From assembly GCF_033547095.1 (NCBI RefSeq), contig NZ_CP137852.1, forward strand, positions 4,179,001-4,243,000: a stretch of DNA of 64,000 bases, given 5' to 3'. Of this stretch, positions 21,693 through 33,371 are shown in pieces. The notes under the pieces were generated by a model, which worked only from the letters and a program-made list of their open reading frames with translations, ran no database searches and was not told the origin of the DNA. Position numbers and translations under genes: made by a program. Position 1 is the stretch's first letter, and every line of letters begins with the position of its first letter. Source of the stretch: Sediminicoccus rosea. GTDB lineage: Bacteria; Pseudomonadota; Alphaproteobacteria; Acetobacterales; Acetobacteraceae.

Positions 21693-23074
21693 GCACGCTC
21701 TGGACCGCGGCCGAACTGCGCGAGGCGACCGGCGGCGCCTGCGCCGATGACCTCGCCGTGAGCGGCGTCTCGATCGACACGCGCACCATCGAGCCGGGCG
21801 ACCTCTTCGTCGCGCTGCGCGACGCGCGCGACGGGCATGACTTCGTGGAACAGGCCTTCGCGCGCGGCGCCTCGGCCATGGTGGACCGCGACATGCCAGG
21901 GCGCGTGCTGCGCGTGGCGGACACGCTGGCCGGGCTGACGGCGCTGGGTGCCGCCGGGCGCGCGCGCATGGCGGGCCGCGTCATCGCCGTCACCGGCAGC
22001 GTCGGCAAGACGACGACGAAGGAGATGCTGAAGCGGGCGCTCGGCGCGCTCGGCCCCGCGCATGCCTCCGTCGCCAGCTACAACAACCAGTGGGGCGTGC
22101 CGCTGACGCTGGCCCGCATGCCGCGCGACACCGCCTGGGCCGCCATCGAGATCGGCATGAACCACCGGCATGAGATCGCGCCGCTGTCGCGCCTCACCCG
22201 GCCGCATGTGGTCATCGTCACCGCCATCGGCACCGCGCATATCGGCCATCTGGGCAGCCAGGAGGCGATCGCCGACGAGAAGGCCGAGATCGCCGCCGGA
22301 ATCGAGCCGGGCGGCATCGCGCTTCTGCCGCAGGACAGCCCCTTCTTCGAACGCATGGCCGCCGTGGCGCGCAGCTGCGGCGCGGATGTGGTGGGCTTCG
22401 GCGAAAGCCCCGAGGCCTCGGCCCGGATGCTGAACTGGCGCGGCACGGACGCGGCCAGCGAGGCCGAGTTCGCCCTCTCCGGCCGGCATGTGACGGTGCG
22501 CCTCGAACAGCCGGGCAAGCACATGGCGCTGAACGCGCTGGCCGCACTCGCCGCCATCCAGGCCGCGGGCGGCGACACCGGCCTCGCTGCCGCCGCCCTC
22601 TCGGGCTTCGGCGCGGGTGCCGGGCGCGGCGAGATGCGGCGGATCGCCACCCCCGACGGCGGCACCGCGCTGCTGCTGGATGAGAGCTACAACGCCTCGG
22701 ACAGCGCGATCCGCGCGGCACTCGCGGTGCTGGCGGCGCAGAAGGCCAAGCGGCGCATCGCCGTACTGGGCGACATGCGCGAGCTGGGCGAGTTCGGGCC
22801 AGACCTGCACCGCGCGCTGGCCCCCGATGCGGCCCGCGCGGCCGACCTGGTCTTTGCATGCGGCCCGCTGATGCGGCATTTGTTCGACGCGCTGCCGGCC
22901 GCCGCCCAGGGACTCCATACCGAGGACGCGGCCGGCCTCGCGCCGCTCATCGCGGCGGCGCTGCGCGATGGCGATGCCGTGCTGGTCAAGGGCTCGCTCG
23001 GCATGCGCATGGTCCAGATCATCGGCGCCCTGACGAACGCCAACGTCACCGGCCCCAAGAGGAATGACGAATGA
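21689..23074 (+). CDS. murF: UDP-MurNAc-tripeptide: D-Ala-D-Ala ligase
   Basis: Completes the cytoplasmic pentapeptide by adding D-Ala-D-Ala; 461 residues. N-terminal domain with [29 protein letters not shown] loop [10 protein letters not shown] at 103-112, then [14 protein letters not shown] and the GMNHRHEI segment typical for MurF, and the C-terminal Rossmann domain with [16 protein letters not shown] and [16 protein letters not shown] overlaps on both sides, to murE and mraY. Confidence 0.97.
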   Translation: MSTLWTAAELREATGGACADDLAVSGVSIDTRTIEPGDLFVALRDARDGHDFVEQAFARGASAMVDRDMPGRVLRVADTLAGLTALGAAGRARMAGRVIAVTGSVGKTTTKEMLKRALGALGPAHASVASYNNQWGVPLTLARMPRDTAWAAIEIGMNHRHEIAPLSRLTRPHVVIVTAIGTAHIGHLGSQEAIADEKAEIAAGIEPGGIALLPQDSPFFERMAAVARSCGADVVGFGESPEASARMLNWRGTDAASEAEFALSGRHVTVRLEQPGKHMALNALAALAAIQAAGGDTGLAAAALSGFGAGAGRGEMRRIATPDGGTALLLDESYNASDSAIRAALAVLAAQKAKRRIAVLGDMRELGEFGPDLHRALAPDAARAADLVFACGPLMRHLFDALPAAAQGLHTEDAAGLAPLIAAALRDGDAVLVKGSLGMRMVQIIGALTNANVTGPKRNDE

Positions 23075-24159
23075 TTCCGCTGCTGCTCTCTCCGCTCGCG
23101 GATGATTTCATCCTCTTCAACCTCGCGCGCTACCTCACCTTCCGCGCGGGTGCGGCCTGCATGACGGCGCTCTTCGTGGCGCTGGTCTTCGGCAAGAGCG
23201 TGATCGAATGGCTCCGTAGCTTCCAGCGCGGCGGCCAGCCCATCCGCGAGGACGGGCCGGAGAGCCACCTGCTGACCAAGAAGGGCACGCCCACCATGGG
23301 CGGCGTGCTGATCCTGCTCTCCCTCTCGGTCTCGGTGCTGCTCTGGGCCGATCTGCGGAACGGCTTCGTCTGGGCCGTGCTCTTCGTCACGCTGGGCTAT
23401 GGCGCGCTGGGCTTCGTGGATGACTGGCTGAAGGTGACCAAGCGCAACACCAAGGGCGTCTCGGGCCGGGCCAAGCTGGTGGCGCAGGGCGGCATCGCCT
23501 TCATCGCCGCGCTCTGGTTCATGTGGCTGCTGCCGGCGGGCCTGTCGGACAACATGGCCGTTCCCTTCCTGAAGGAGGTGCTGATCCCGCTCAGCATCGC
23601 CTTCCCCTTCGTGGCCGCCTTCGTGATGATGGGCTCCTCCAACGCCGTGAACCTGACCGATGGGCTGGATGGGCTGGCCATCGTGCCGGTGATGATCGCG
23701 GCCGCGGTCTTCGCGCTGATCGCCTATCTCGTCGGCAACCGCATCTTCGCCGATTACCTGCAGCTGCATGGCGTGCCGGGTGCGGGCGAGCTCGCCGTCT
23801 TCTGCTCGGCGCTGATCGGCGCCTCGCTCGGCTTCCTCTGGTTCAACGCGCCGCCGGCCGCGGTGTTCATGGGCGATACGGGCAGCCTGGCACTCGGCGG
23901 TGCGCTCGGCTCCATCGCCGTCGCGACCAAGCATGAGATCGTGCTGGCCATCGTGGGTGGGCTGTTCGTGGTGGAGACGCTCTCCGTCGTCATCCAGGTC
24001 TTCTGGTACAAGCGCACCGGACGGCGCGTCTTCCTCATGGCGCCGCTGCACCACCATTTCGAGAAGAAGGGCTGGGCCGAGGCCACCATCGTGATCCGCT
24101 TCTGGATCATCGCGATGGTGCTGGGGCTGATCGGGCTCTCGACGTTGAAGATCCGATGA
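23071..24159 (+). CDS. mraY: phospho-MurNAc-pentapeptide translocase MraY
   Basis: The integral membrane enzyme that moves phospho-MurNAc-pentapeptide to undecaprenyl phosphate, giving lipid I. 362 residues with about ten membrane helices. The catalytic and substrate motifs are all present: GTPTMGGVL, the Asp pair D117-D118 (FVDDWLK), NLTDGLDGL at 194-202 and the triple histidine H327-H329 before FEKKGW. The start overlaps murF and the end overlaps murD. Confidence 0.98.
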   Translation: MIPLLLSPLADDFILFNLARYLTFRAGAACMTALFVALVFGKSVIEWLRSFQRGGQPIREDGPESHLLTKKGTPTMGGVLILLSLSVSVLLWADLRNGFVWAVLFVTLGYGALGFVDDWLKVTKRNTKGVSGRAKLVAQGGIAFIAALWFMWLLPAGLSDNMAVPFLKEVLIPLSIAFPFVAAFVMMGSSNAVNLTDGLDGLAIVPVMIAAAVFALIAYLVGNRIFADYLQLHGVPGAGELAVFCSALIGASLGFLWFNAPPAAVFMGDTGSLALGGALGSIAVATKHEIVLAIVGGLFVVETLSVVIQVFWYKRTGRRVFLMAPLHHHFEKKGWAEATIVIRFWIIAMVLGLIGLSTLKIR

Positions 24160-25511
24160 CCCCCTTCGCGCAGATGCGTGTCGCCGTCGTGGGGCTCGGC
24201 AAGGCCGGGCTTCCGGCCGCGCGCCGCCTGCGCGACTGGGGTGCGGCCGTGACCTGCTGGGATGACGGCGAGGCCGCGCGGGCCGAGGCCACGGCGCAGG
24301 GCCTGCCTGTGGCGGACCCCGCGCAGGGCTTCGAATTCGACGCGCTGCTGCTCTCGCCCGGCATCCCGCACCTGCTGCCCCGCGTGCATCCGGCCGCGGC
24401 CGCCGCGCGCGCTGCGGGGGCGCCGATCCTGGCCGATGTGGAGTTCCTGTTCCGCGCGGTGCGCGCGGCGGGCAGCAAGGCGCGCTTCGTCGGCATCACC
24501 GGCACCAACGGCAAGAGCACGACGACGGCGCTGCTGGCCCATCTGCTGGCCCGCGCCGGCGTGCCGGTCGAGGTCGGCGGCAATCTCGGCCCGGCGGCGC
24601 TGGACATGCGCATCCTGGGCGATGACGGCGTCTATGTGCTCGAAATGTCCAGCTATATGCTGGAACGAATCGCTGATCTTCGATTCAATGTCGCAGCGAT
24701 GCTCAACCTCTCACCGGATCATCTGGACCGCCATGGCGACATGGCCGGCTACCGCGCCGCCAAGGCGCGAATCTTCGCGCGCCAGTCGCGCGAGGACGTG
24801 GCCGTGCTCGGCCAGGATGACGAGGCGACGGCGGGCCTCGGCGCGCAGCTCGCCGCGCGGCTGGTGCCCATCTCCGGCACCGCGCCACAGACGGGCGGCG
24901 TCTGGGCGGAAGGCCCGCTGCTGCGCGACGATCACGGCACCATCGCCGACCTCGCCGCCTGCCCCACCTTGCCCGGCGCGCATAATGCGCAGAACGCGGC
25001 GGCGGCCAGCGCCATGGCCCTGGCGCTCGGCCTGCCGCGCACGGCGCTGGCGGCCGGCCTTGCCAGCTATCCCGGCCTGCCGCACCGGCAGGAGCTGGTG
25101 GGGCGCATCGGCGCCGTCCGCTTCGTGAATGACAGCAAGGCCACCAATGCCGACAGCGCGGCGCGCGCCCTGTCCTCCTACGACCGCATCCTCTGGATCG
25201 CCGGCGGCACGGGCAAGGAGGGCGGCATCACGCCGCTCGCCGAATATTTCCCGCGCATCGCAGAGGCCTTCCTGATCGGGCGCGACGCGCCGGAATTCGC
25301 GGCCACCCTCGCCGCCCACGGCGTCGCGCACCGCCTGTGCGGCACGCTGGCCGAAGCGGTGCCCGCCGCCGCCGAGGCCGCGCGGCGCGGCGCGGCCGAT
25401 GTCGTGCTCCTCTCGCCCGCCGCCGCCTCCTGGGACCAGTTCACCGGCTTCGACGCGCGCGGCGACGCCTTCCGTACCCTGGTCCGCGCCCTGCCCGGAG
25501 TCGAATTCTGA
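24156..25511 (+). CDS. murD: UDP-MurNAc-L-Ala: D-glutamate ligase
   Basis: Adds D-glutamate to UDP-MurNAc-L-Ala; 451 residues. The N-terminal domain has [17 protein letters not shown], the ATP loop GTNGKS is at 116-121, [14 protein letters not shown] follows, and the C-terminal domain has [12 protein letters not shown] and [13 protein letters not shown], all standard for MurD. The ATG overlaps the mraY stop, and the stop shares a base with the ftsW start (TGATG). Confidence 0.97.
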   Translation: MTPFAQMRVAVVGLGKAGLPAARRLRDWGAAVTCWDDGEAARAEATAQGLPVADPAQGFEFDALLLSPGIPHLLPRVHPAAAAARAAGAPILADVEFLFRAVRAAGSKARFVGITGTNGKSTTTALLAHLLARAGVPVEVGGNLGPAALDMRILGDDGVYVLEMSSYMLERIADLRFNVAAMLNLSPDHLDRHGDMAGYRAAKARIFARQSREDVAVLGQDDEATAGLGAQLAARLVPISGTAPQTGGVWAEGPLLRDDHGTIADLAACPTLPGAHNAQNAAAASAMALALGLPRTALAAGLASYPGLPHRQELVGRIGAVRFVNDSKATNADSAARALSSYDRILWIAGGTGKEGGITPLAEYFPRIAEAFLIGRDAPEFAATLAAHGVAHRLCGTLAEAVPAAAEAARRGAADVVLLSPAAASWDQFTGFDARGDAFRTLVRALPGVEF

Positions 25512-26662
25512 TGGCCGTCTCCCGCACCGACACCTCGACGCTGGGCCGCTGGTGGTGGAGCGTGGACCGCTGGACGCTGGGCGCCCTGCTGGCGCTGATC
25601 GCCATCGGCTACGTCATGATGCTGGCGGCCTCGCCCGCCGTGGCGCAGCGCATCGGCGCCGCCTCCCGCCACATGTTCCTGGAACGGCAGGTCTTCTACT
25701 CGACGCTGGCCGTGATCGTCATGGTCGGCTGCTCGCTGCTCACGCCGCGCTGGGTGCTGCGCTTCGCCATGCTGGGCGCGCTGGGCGCGCTGGCGCTGAC
25801 GGCGCTGACGCTGGTGGCCGGAACCGAGATCAAGGGCGCGCGCCGCTGGCTCTCGCTGCCGGGCATGTCCCTGCAGCCTTCGGAATTCCTCAAGCCCTGC
25901 CTCGCCGTGGTCTGCGCCTGGCTGATGGCGGAGGGCAAGCGCTCGCGCCGCTTCCCGGGGCTGATCCTCGCCTTCATCCTGATCGGCATCGTCGCCGTGC
26001 TGCTCAAGCAGCAGCCCGATATCGGCATGCTCGCCGTCATCGTCGCGGTCTTCCTCGCGCAGGTCTTCGTCTCGGGCATCAACCTGATGTGGGTGGTGGC
26101 CGGCGCTGGCGGCGTGGCCGGCCTCGCCGTGCTGGCCTTCATGCTGCACGGCCATGTCCGCTCGCGCGTGCAGCGCTTCCTCGACCCCGAGGCGGGCGAC
26201 AATTTCCAGATCCGCATGTCGCTGGAGGCCTTCGGCAATGGCGGGCTCTTCGGCCGCGGCCCGGGCGAGGGCCGCGTGAAGGACGCCCTGCCCGACGCCC
26301 ATGCCGACTTCGTCTTCCCCGTGGCGGCCGAGGAATTCGGCCTGATCGCCTGCCTCATCATCCTCGCCATCTTCGCCTTCGTGGTGATCCGCGGCCTGGT
26401 GCGCCTGATGCATGAGCGCGACATCTTCGTGGCGCTGGCGGCCACCGGCCTGCTCGTGCAGTTCGGGCTGCAGGCCTTCATCAACATGGGCTCCTCGCTG
26501 CACCTGATCCCGACCAAGGGGATGACGCTGCCCTTCGTCAGCTATGGCGGCTCCTCCTCCATCGCGCTCGCCATCGGCATGGGATTCCTGCTGGCGCTGA
26601 CGCGCCGGCGCAGCGCAAGGGCGGAGGAGTCCCAGCCCTTCGCCCAGCCCGTGCCGACATGA
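25511..26662 (+). CDS. ftsW: septal peptidoglycan polymerase FtsW
   Basis: A SEDS-family glycosyltransferase that polymerises lipid II at the septum as partner of FtsI. 383 residues with about ten membrane helices. Family motifs include GTEIKGARRWL, LQPSEFLKPCLAV, KQQPDIGML, GEGRVKDALPDAHADFVFPV with the essential acidic loop, and FVSYGGSSSIAL near the C-terminus. The ATG at 25511 shares a base with the murD stop. Confidence 0.97.
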   Translation: MAVSRTDTSTLGRWWWSVDRWTLGALLALIAIGYVMMLAASPAVAQRIGAASRHMFLERQVFYSTLAVIVMVGCSLLTPRWVLRFAMLGALGALALTALTLVAGTEIKGARRWLSLPGMSLQPSEFLKPCLAVVCAWLMAEGKRSRRFPGLILAFILIGIVAVLLKQQPDIGMLAVIVAVFLAQVFVSGINLMWVVAGAGGVAGLAVLAFMLHGHVRSRVQRFLDPEAGDNFQIRMSLEAFGNGGLFGRGPGEGRVKDALPDAHADFVFPVAAEEFGLIACLIILAIFAFVVIRGLVRLMHERDIFVALAATGLLVQFGLQAFINMGSSLHLIPTKGMTLPFVSYGGSSSIALAIGMGFLLALTRRRSARAEESQPFAQPVPT

Positions 26663-27789
26663 GGGGCCCGGCCATGCGCCCCATCGCCATCGCCGCCGGG
26701 GGCACCGGCGGACACCTGTTTCCGGCGGAGGCGCTGGCCGCCGAGCTTTCCGCGCGCGGCGAGCGCATCGTCCTCTTCACCGATGCGCGCTCGGCCGCCT
26801 TTGACAGCCCGGCCTTCGCCAATGCCGAGCGCTTCGTGCTGAAGGGCGAGGGCATCGCCGGCCGCAGCCCGCTGCGCGCGGCGAAGGGCGCGGCGCTGCT
26901 GGCCTCCGGCATGCTGACGGCGCGGCGGCTGCTGAAGCGGCTCGATGCCGCGGCCGTGGTGGGCTTCGGCGGCTATCCGGCGATTCCGCCCGCGCTGGCC
27001 GCCCTCAGCCTCGGCAAGCGGCGTCCGGCCCTGATCCTGCATGAACAGAACGCCGTGCTGGGCCGCGCCAACCGTGCGCTCGCGACGCGCGCCGAGCTTC
27101 TGGCGCTGGCCTATGAGGAGACGGCCCGCGTGCCCGAGGGCGCGCGCACGCGCTGGGTCGGCAATCCAGTGCGCCCCGCGCTCGCCGCGCTGGCCGGCGG
27201 CGGCTATCCGCCGGCGGATGGGCCGCTCAGGCTGCTGGTCACGGGCGGTTCGCTCGGCGCGCGCGTCTTCGCCGACCTCGTGCCCGCCGCCATCGCCGCC
27301 CTGCCCGAGGCGATCCGCGCCCGGCTGCTCATCGCGCAGCAATGCCGCGTCGAGGATCTGGAGCGCGTGCGCGCCGCCTATTCCGAGACGGGCATCCCGG
27401 TGGAGCTTTCGCCGTTCTTCCCGGACATCGCCGGCCGGCTCGCGGGCGCGCATCTGGTGATCGCGCGCGCCGGCGCCTCGACCGTGGCGGAGATCGCCTG
27501 CGCCGGGCGGCCCTCGCTGCTGGTGCCGCTGCCCTCCGCGATCGACAACCACCAGGTGGCCAATGCGCGGGCGCTGGAGGCGGCCGGGGCAGCCCTGGTG
27601 CTGCCCCAGGCGACGACGAATCCGGCGCGGCTGACCCAATTGCTGGCGGAATGGCTGGGCTCGCCCGAGAGGCTTGCCGAAGCGGCCCGGCATGCGGCAT
27701 CCCTCGCGCGCCCCCAGGCGGCGCGGGAGCTGGCGGACCTCGTTCTCGCCCACGCCGCCCGAACCCAAGCCCTCCAGGAATCCCGCTGA
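26659..27789 (+). CDS. murG: UDP-GlcNAc: lipid I N-acetylglucosaminyltransferase MurG
   Basis: A peripheral inner-face GT-B enzyme that converts lipid I to lipid II; 376 residues. The glycine-rich loop [11 protein letters not shown] is at 13-23, [12 protein letters not shown] and [14 protein letters not shown] follow, and the C-terminal UDP-GlcNAc site has GGSLGARVF and [22 protein letters not shown]. The ATG at 26659 overlaps the ftsW stop; a second Met at codon 6 is possible. The stop shares a base with the murC start (TGATG). Confidence 0.97.
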   Translation: MRGPAMRPIAIAAGGTGGHLFPAEALAAELSARGERIVLFTDARSAAFDSPAFANAERFVLKGEGIAGRSPLRAAKGAALLASGMLTARRLLKRLDAAAVVGFGGYPAIPPALAALSLGKRRPALILHEQNAVLGRANRALATRAELLALAYEETARVPEGARTRWVGNPVRPALAALAGGGYPPADGPLRLLVTGGSLGARVFADLVPAAIAALPEAIRARLLIAQQCRVEDLERVRAAYSETGIPVELSPFFPDIAGRLAGAHLVIARAGASTVAEIACAGRPSLLVPLPSAIDNHQVANARALEAAGAALVLPQATTNPARLTQLLAEWLGSPERLAEAARHAASLARPQAARELADLVLAHAARTQALQESR

Positions 27790-29231
27790 TGCGCGCGCTG
27801 CCACTTTCCATCGGGACCATCCACTTCGTGGGCATTGGCGGCATCGGCATGTCGGGCATCGCCGAGGTGCTGCACAACCTCGGCTACGCGGTGCAGGGCA
27901 GCGACATCGCCGAGGGCTATAACGTGACCCGCCTGCGCGAGGCCGGGATTCCGGTGATGGTGGGCCACGCCGCCGAGAACCTGCGCAACGCCCAGGTCGT
28001 CGTCGTCAGCACGGCGGTGAAGAAGGACAATCCCGAGGTCCAGGCCGCGCGGCGCCGCCTGCTGCCGGTGGTGCGCCGCGCCGAGATGCTGGCCGAGCTC
28101 ATGCGCCTGAAATGGGGCATCGCGGTCGGCGGCACGCATGGCAAGACGACGACGACGAGCCTGATCGCCTGCGTGCTGGAGCAGGCGCGGCTCGATCCCA
28201 CCGTCATCAATGGCGGCATCATCAATGCCTACGGCACCAACACCCGCATGGGCACGGGCGAGTGGATGGTGGTCGAGGCCGATGAGTCCGACGGCAGCTT
28301 CCTCCGCCTGCCCAGCACCGTCGCCGTCGTCACCAACATGGATGCCGAGCACCTGGACCATTGGGGCACGGAGGAGGCGATGCGCGAGGGCTACGCGCAG
28401 TTCGTCGGCAACATCCCCTTCTACGGCTTCGCCGTGCTCTGCGCCGACCATCCGGCCGTGCAGGCGATGATCCCCAAGCTCGATCGGCGCCTCGTGACGT
28501 ATGGCTTCTCGCCCCAGGCCGATGTGCGGGCCGAGAAGGTGCTGACCAACCGCATGGGCGCCAGCTTCGAGGTCACGGTGCAGGACCGCGTGACCGGCCG
28601 CGCGCGCACCATGCAGCCCTTCCGCCTGCCCATGCTCGGCCAGCACAATGTGCAGAACGCGCTGGCGGCCATCGCCATCGGCGTCGAGATGGATGTGCCG
28701 GAGGATGTGATCCGCGCGGCACTCGCCGGCTTCAAGGGCGTGAAGCGCCGCTTCACCCGCGTGGGCGAGACGGGCGGCATCACCGTGATCGACGATTACG
28801 GCCACCATCCGGTGGAGATCGCGGCCGTGCTGAAGGCGGCGCGCCAGGCCGGCGCGCGGGATGTCATCGCCGTCGTGCAGCCGCATCGCTATTCGCGCCT
28901 GAACCAGCTCTTCACCGAGTTCTGCACCTGCATGAACGATGCCGGCAGCGTGATCGTGGCCGATGTCTATGCGGCGGGTGAATCGCCGATCGAGGGCGCG
29001 GACAAGGATGCGCTGGTGGATGGGCTGCGCGCGGCCGGCCATCGCAGCGTGGTGCCCCTGCCCGAGCCCGCGAGCCTGGCCGAGATGATCAATGCGATGG
29101 CCAAGCCGGGCGACTACGTGATCTGCCTGGGCGCGGGCACCATCACCAACTGGGCGCATGCGCTGCCGGCACAGCTGGCCGAGCTGCAATCCCAGGCGGG
29201 GGCGCGCGTCTCGCCGCTCAAGCGCGCATGA
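27789..29231 (+). CDS. murC: UDP-N-acetylmuramate: L-alanine ligase
   Basis: Adds the first amino acid of the stem peptide; 480 residues. N-terminal [21 protein letters not shown] loop GTHGKT at 115-120, [24 protein letters not shown], and C-terminal [14 protein letters not shown] and [12 protein letters not shown], all diagnostic of MurC. The ATG shares a base with the murG stop and the stop overlaps the murB start, so the earlier in-frame codons within murG were rejected. Confidence 0.98.
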   Translation: MRALPLSIGTIHFVGIGGIGMSGIAEVLHNLGYAVQGSDIAEGYNVTRLREAGIPVMVGHAAENLRNAQVVVVSTAVKKDNPEVQAARRRLLPVVRRAEMLAELMRLKWGIAVGGTHGKTTTTSLIACVLEQARLDPTVINGGIINAYGTNTRMGTGEWMVVEADESDGSFLRLPSTVAVVTNMDAEHLDHWGTEEAMREGYAQFVGNIPFYGFAVLCADHPAVQAMIPKLDRRLVTYGFSPQADVRAEKVLTNRMGASFEVTVQDRVTGRARTMQPFRLPMLGQHNVQNALAAIAIGVEMDVPEDVIRAALAGFKGVKRRFTRVGETGGITVIDDYGHHPVEIAAVLKAARQAGARDVIAVVQPHRYSRLNQLFTEFCTCMNDAGSVIVADVYAAGESPIEGADKDALVDGLRAAGHRSVVPLPEPASLAEMINAMAKPGDYVICLGAGTITNWAHALPAQLAELQSQAGARVSPLKRA

Positions 29232-30145
29232 AGCCGATGGCCGCCACCCGCGCCATGCCGGTAATCCGCGGCCGCGTGGAGGCGGCGGCGCCGCTCGCCC
29301 CCTTCACCTGGTTTCGCGTGGGCGGGCCAGCCGAATGGCTCGCGCGCCCGGCGGATGCCGAGGATCTGCTGGCGCTGCTGGCGGCGCTCGACCCGGCGAT
29401 GGAGCTGACGGTGCTGGGGGCCGCCTCCAACCTCATCATCCGCGATGGCGGCGTGCCGGGTGTGGTGCTGCGGCTGCCGGCACGCGGCTTCGGCGGCGTG
29501 ACGGTCGAGGCGGATGGCGTCATCGCGGGCGCGGCCGCGCTGGATGCGACGGTGGCCGAGCATGCGGCGGCGGCCGGCCTCGCGGGGCTGGAGTTCCTCA
29601 GCGGCATTCCGGGCAGCATCGGGGGCGCGATCGCCATGAATGCCGGCGCCTATGGGCGCGAGATCGTGGACGTTCTCGACTGGGCCGAGATCGCGACGCC
29701 AGAGGGCCTCCTGCGCCTCGATGGCGCGGCACTGGCCTTGTCCTATCGCCATGCCTGCCTGCCGCCGCGCGGCGTGGTGACGCGGGCGCGGCTGCGTGCC
29801 GCGCCCGGTGACGCCGCCGCCATCGCCGCCCGCATGGCCGAGATCCGCCAGGCGCGCGAGGCGACGCAGCCCGTGCGCGCCCGCACCGGCGGCAGCACCT
29901 TCCGCAACCCCGAGGGCCACAAGGCCTGGGCCCTGATCGATGCCGCCGGTTGCCGAGGCCTGAGGCGCGGGGCCGCGCAGGTGAGCGAGAAGCACTGCAA
30001 CTTCCTGCTCAACACCGGCGGCGCCACGGCGGCCGAGCTGGAAGGCCTGGGCGAGGAGGTGCGCGCGCGCGTGCTGGCCCATTCGGGCGTGGATCTGCAT
30101 TGGGAAATCAAGCGCATCGGCCAAAGGGGGAAAGCCACGGCATGA
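29228..30145 (+). CDS. murB: UDP-N-acetylenolpyruvoylglucosamine reductase
   Basis: An FAD enzyme that reduces the enolpyruvyl group to lactyl with NADPH, forming UDP-MurNAc; 305 residues. The FAD-binding half has [32 protein letters not shown] and [18 protein letters not shown]. The catalytic Ser region [14 protein letters not shown] and the C-terminal [15 protein letters not shown] fit MurB. The start overlaps murC and the stop overlaps ddl (ATGA). Confidence 0.97.
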   Translation: MKPMAATRAMPVIRGRVEAAAPLAPFTWFRVGGPAEWLARPADAEDLLALLAALDPAMELTVLGAASNLIIRDGGVPGVVLRLPARGFGGVTVEADGVIAGAAALDATVAEHAAAAGLAGLEFLSGIPGSIGGAIAMNAGAYGREIVDVLDWAEIATPEGLLRLDGAALALSYRHACLPPRGVVTRARLRAAPGDAAAIAARMAEIRQAREATQPVRARTGGSTFRNPEGHKAWALIDAAGCRGLRRGAAQVSEKHCNFLLNTGGATAAELEGLGEEVRARVLAHSGVDLHWEIKRIGQRGKATA

Positions 30146-31095
30146 ACGCGATCACGCCCACGCGGAACGCCGCGCGCACCCATGTCGCCGTGCTCTATGG
30201 CGGGATCTCGGCCGAGCGCGAGGTCAGCCTCTCGACCGGCGCGCAGGTCATCGCGGCGCTGCGCGAGGCCGGCTTCGAGGTCTCGCCCATCGAGGTGACG
30301 CAGGACCTGCCCGCCACCATCGGCGCGCTCGCCGCCGCCCGGCCCGATGCGGTGTTCAACGCGCTGCATGGCCGCTTCGGTGAGGATGGCTGCATCCAGG
30401 GCGTGCTGGACTGGATGGGGCTGCCCTACACGCATTCGGGCGTGCGCGCCTCTTCCGTCGCCATGGACAAGGCGGCGGCCAAGGCGGTGTTCTCGGCGCA
30501 TGGGTTGCCGGTCGCCGCGCATCGCGTCATCTCGCCCGAGGAACTGGCCGAGGCCGACCCGCTGCCGCTGCCCTATGTGGTGAAGCCGGTGGATGAGGGC
30601 AGCAGCGTGGGCGTCACCATCCTGCGCGAGGGCGACAACCGGCGCGAGGAGATCGCGCGCAGCTGGCGCTTCGGCCGCCGCATCATGGCGGAGAGCTTCA
30701 TCCCCGGCCGCGAACTCACCGTCGCCGTGATGGGCGAGGAGGCGCTGGCCGTCACCGAGATCGCAACCGGCAACCAGTTCTACGACTACGAGGCGAAGTA
30801 TGCCGATGGCGGCAGCCAGCACGTGCTGCCGGCGCCCATCCATCCGGAGATCGCGGCCGAGGCGAAGCGCATCGCCGTCGCGGCCCACCGCGCGCTCGGC
30901 TGCCGCGGCGTCTCGCGTTCCGACTTCCGCTATGACGACACGGCGGGCGAGCCGGGGCGGCTCTATCTGCTGGAGGTGAACACGCAGCCGGGCATGACGC
31001 GCACCTCGCTCCTGCCGGAGCAGGCGGCGCATCGCGGCATCGGCTTTCCGGACCTCTGCGCCTGGATGATCGGGGAGGCGCGCCATGGCCCGTAA
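30142..31095 (+). CDS. ddl: D-alanine--D-alanine ligase
   Basis: An ATP-grasp enzyme that joins two D-alanines for MurF; 317 residues. Motifs: [17 protein letters not shown] at the N-terminus, [34 protein letters not shown] for ATP binding, and [14 protein letters not shown] with the metal ligands. The ATG at 30142 overlaps the murB stop. The end overlaps ftsQ by 11 bp, a longer overlap than elsewhere in the cluster. Confidence 0.97.
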   Translation: MNAITPTRNAARTHVAVLYGGISAEREVSLSTGAQVIAALREAGFEVSPIEVTQDLPATIGALAAARPDAVFNALHGRFGEDGCIQGVLDWMGLPYTHSGVRASSVAMDKAAAKAVFSAHGLPVAAHRVISPEELAEADPLPLPYVVKPVDEGSSVGVTILREGDNRREEIARSWRFGRRIMAESFIPGRELTVAVMGEEALAVTEIATGNQFYDYEAKYADGGSQHVLPAPIHPEIAAEAKRIAVAAHRALGCRGVSRSDFRYDDTAGEPGRLYLLEVNTQPGMTRTSLLPEQAAHRGIGFPDLCAWMIGEARHGP

Positions 31096-31966
31096 ACCCG
31101 CCGAACCCACCACGCGCTCGCGCTCGGCGCCGCCACCCAAGCGGCCCTCGGCCACGCGGCTCTGGTTCAAGAAGCGCCGCGCCTGGCTGCGCGGCATCGG
31201 CATGGCGACCCTCGCCGCCGGCACGCTCGGCATCGGCGTGCTCGGCGTTGTCGCGCTCGACCCCATGGCGCGGCTGCGCGACACGACGGCCTGGCTCGCC
31301 GAACTCGGCCGCGGCCCCGGCCTTTCCGTGCAGGAGATCCGCATCGAGGGCCGCGAATTCGCCCCGCGCGAGGCGCTGCTCGCCGCCATCGGCATCACGC
31401 CGGGCGAGGCGATCCTGGATTTCGACCCGAGCGTGGCCAAGCAGCGGCTGGAGCAGATCGCCTGGGTGGAGAGCGCGCATGTGGAGCGCCGCCTGCCCGG
31501 CACCATCCTGATCCGCATCACCGAGCGCCGGGCCTTCGCCGTCTGGCAGCGCGAGGGCCGCTTCTCCGTCATTGACCGCGAGGGGCGCGTGATGGCGACC
31601 GAGCGGCTGGAGGCCTTCGGCCCGCTGCCCCTGGTGGTGGGCCTCGGCGCCGAGCGCGTGGCGGCGCCGATGATCGACCTGCTCCGCAGCGCGCCGGAAA
31701 TCTCCGACCGCGTGCAGGCCATCATCCGCGTCTCCGAGCGGCGCTGGAACCTGCGCCTGCAGAACGGCGCCGACATCATGCTGCCCGAGGGCCATGAGGA
31801 GGCCGCGATCACCCGCCTCGCCGAGCTCCAGGCGCGCGACCGCCTGCTGGACCGCCCGCTGGCCGCGGTGGACATGCGCCTGCCCGACCGCCTCGTCGTC
31901 CGCATGCAGACGCCGGGCCAGCCCGCCACCCCAACGCCAACCCCCGCCCGGAGCCAGCGCGGATGA
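31085..31966 (+). CDS. ftsQ: cell division protein FtsQ
   Basis: A bitopic divisome scaffold that recruits FtsB-FtsL; 293 residues. A basic, proline-rich cytoplasmic N-terminus (1-35), one membrane helix (36-58), a POTRA domain (79-148, with LSVQEIRIEGREFAPREALLAAIG) and the FtsQ beta domain containing WVESAHVERRLPGTILIRITERRAFAVW in the usual order. The last 20 residues are Pro/Thr-rich. It begins inside ddl and its stop overlaps ftsA. Confidence 0.96.
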   Translation: MARKPAEPTTRSRSAPPPKRPSATRLWFKKRRAWLRGIGMATLAAGTLGIGVLGVVALDPMARLRDTTAWLAELGRGPGLSVQEIRIEGREFAPREALLAAIGITPGEAILDFDPSVAKQRLEQIAWVESAHVERRLPGTILIRITERRAFAVWQREGRFSVIDREGRVMATERLEAFGPLPLVVGLGAERVAAPMIDLLRSAPEISDRVQAIIRVSERRWNLRLQNGADIMLPEGHEEAAITRLAELQARDRLLDRPLAAVDMRLPDRLVVRMQTPGQPATPTPTPARSQRG

Positions 31967-33267
31967 ACGAGATCGTTCGCTACCAGCCGCCCCACAGCGA
32001 TGTGCCGACGCGCGGCATCAAGCTCGGCCGCGCGCGCCCCGGCGTCTTCGGGGTGCTGGACATCGGCTCCACCAAGGTGGTCTGCCTGATCGCGCGCATC
32101 GAAAGCGACGGCACGCCGCGGGCGCTGGGCTTCGGCTGGCAGAAATCGCGCGGCGTGAAGGCCGGCTCCATCGTGGACATGGAGGAGGCGGAGCGCAGCA
32201 TCCGCGCCGCCGTCGCCTCGGCCGAGGAAATGGCGGACACGCTGCTCAAGGGCGTCATCGTGAACCTCTCCTGCGGGCAGCCGGAGAGCCGGACGCACAA
32301 CATCCTCTGGCAGGTGGGCGGGCGGGCGGCCACCATGGCGGACCTCAACGGCATCATGACCGAGGGCGTGCGCCGCACCCAGGCCGAGGGGCGCGAGGCG
32401 GTGCACAGCTTCCCGCTCGGCTTCACGGTGGACGCCACGGGCGGCGTGGATGATCCGCGCGGCATGGTCTGCGACACGCTGGGCGCCCGCCTGCACGTGC
32501 TGGATGCGGCGAGCCACGCGCTGTTCAACCTCGGCCAGTGCCTGCACCGCTGCGAACTCGAAGTCGAGGAAATGGTCTCCTCCCCCTTCGCCGCGGGCCT
32601 CGCCACCCTCGTGGATGACGAGCGCGAACTGGGGGCGGTCTGCGTGGACATGGGCGGCGGCACCACCAGCATCGCCGCCTTCGCCGAGGGCCGGCTGATG
32701 CACACGGCACAGCTGCCGGTGGGCGGCTGGCAGGTGACGAACGACCTGGCGCGGGTCCTCTCCACCCCCATCAGCCATGCCGAGCGGCTGAAGACCATGC
32801 ATGGCAGCGTGCTCGAGGCCGCCGAGGATCGCGGCGAGATGCTGCCCGTGCCCATGGTGGGCGAGGATGACGACCAGATCGCCCGCGTCCCGCGCGAGAT
32901 GGTGGTGAAGATCATCCGCCCCCGCCTCGAGGAAAGCTTCGAGCTGCTGCGCGACCGGCTGGAGGGCAGCGGCCTGCCCACCGAGATGCGCCGCCGCATC
33001 GTGCTGACGGGCGGCGCCAGCCAGCTCATCGGCGTGCGGGAACTGGCCGGGCGCGTCCTCGGGCGCGAGGTGACGGTGCGCCTCGGCCGCCCCCGCCTGG
33101 TGCGCGGCCTGCCCGAGACCGCCTCCGGCCCCGGCTTCGCCTCGGCCATCGGCCTGCTGGCCTGGGCGGCAGGCGAGGGCAAGCCGATCCTGGAGCTGGT
33201 GCCGGCCCCGGCCCATGCCCCGGGCCTGCTTCGCCGGGGCCTCGCCTGGCTGCGCGAGCGTTTATGA
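31963..33267 (+). CDS. ftsA: cell division protein FtsA
   Basis: An actin-like ATPase that tethers FtsZ to the membrane and signals divisome activation; 434 residues. The phosphate-1 loop is at 33-37 (DIGST), the SHS2/1C subdomain follows, and VCVDMGGGTTSIAAFAEG forms phosphate 2. IVLTGGASQLIGV is the adenosine motif. The C-terminus (about 421-434, LLRRGLAWLRERL) is the amphipathic membrane-targeting helix. The start overlaps ftsQ. Confidence 0.97.
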   Translation: MNEIVRYQPPHSDVPTRGIKLGRARPGVFGVLDIGSTKVVCLIARIESDGTPRALGFGWQKSRGVKAGSIVDMEEAERSIRAAVASAEEMADTLLKGVIVNLSCGQPESRTHNILWQVGGRAATMADLNGIMTEGVRRTQAEGREAVHSFPLGFTVDATGGVDDPRGMVCDTLGARLHVLDAASHALFNLGQCLHRCELEVEEMVSSPFAAGLATLVDDERELGAVCVDMGGGTTSIAAFAEGRLMHTAQLPVGGWQVTNDLARVLSTPISHAERLKTMHGSVLEAAEDRGEMLPVPMVGEDDDQIARVPREMVVKIIRPRLEESFELLRDRLEGSGLPTEMRRRIVLTGGASQLIGVRELAGRVLGREVTVRLGRPRLVRGLPETASGPGFASAIGLLAWAAGEGKPILELVPAPAHAPGLLRRGLAWLRERL

Positions 33268-33371
33268 AGGATTCCCGAGCGACGGCCTGTGGAAAACGGG
33301 GACAAGTCGGCCTTCTCGGGCAGACACGAATCGAAACCGGTGGTCTAAGCTAGGTTGAGGAGAACCCGCCC
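33268..33371. other. ftsA-ftsZ spacer
   Basis: The only sizeable gap inside the dcw cluster (104 bp). It may carry a separate ftsZ promoter, as in other alphaproteobacteria, but I could not pick a convincing one. A good ribosome site, GAGGAGAA, lies about 10 bases before the ftsZ ATG. No CtrA-type TTAA pair is present. Confidence 0.5.

Noticed and set aside
29743-33216. Long minus-strand open frame opposite murB-ddl-ftsQ-ftsA
   Set aside because: Same reason: composition of an antisense shadow, and the other strand holds four unmistakable genes.
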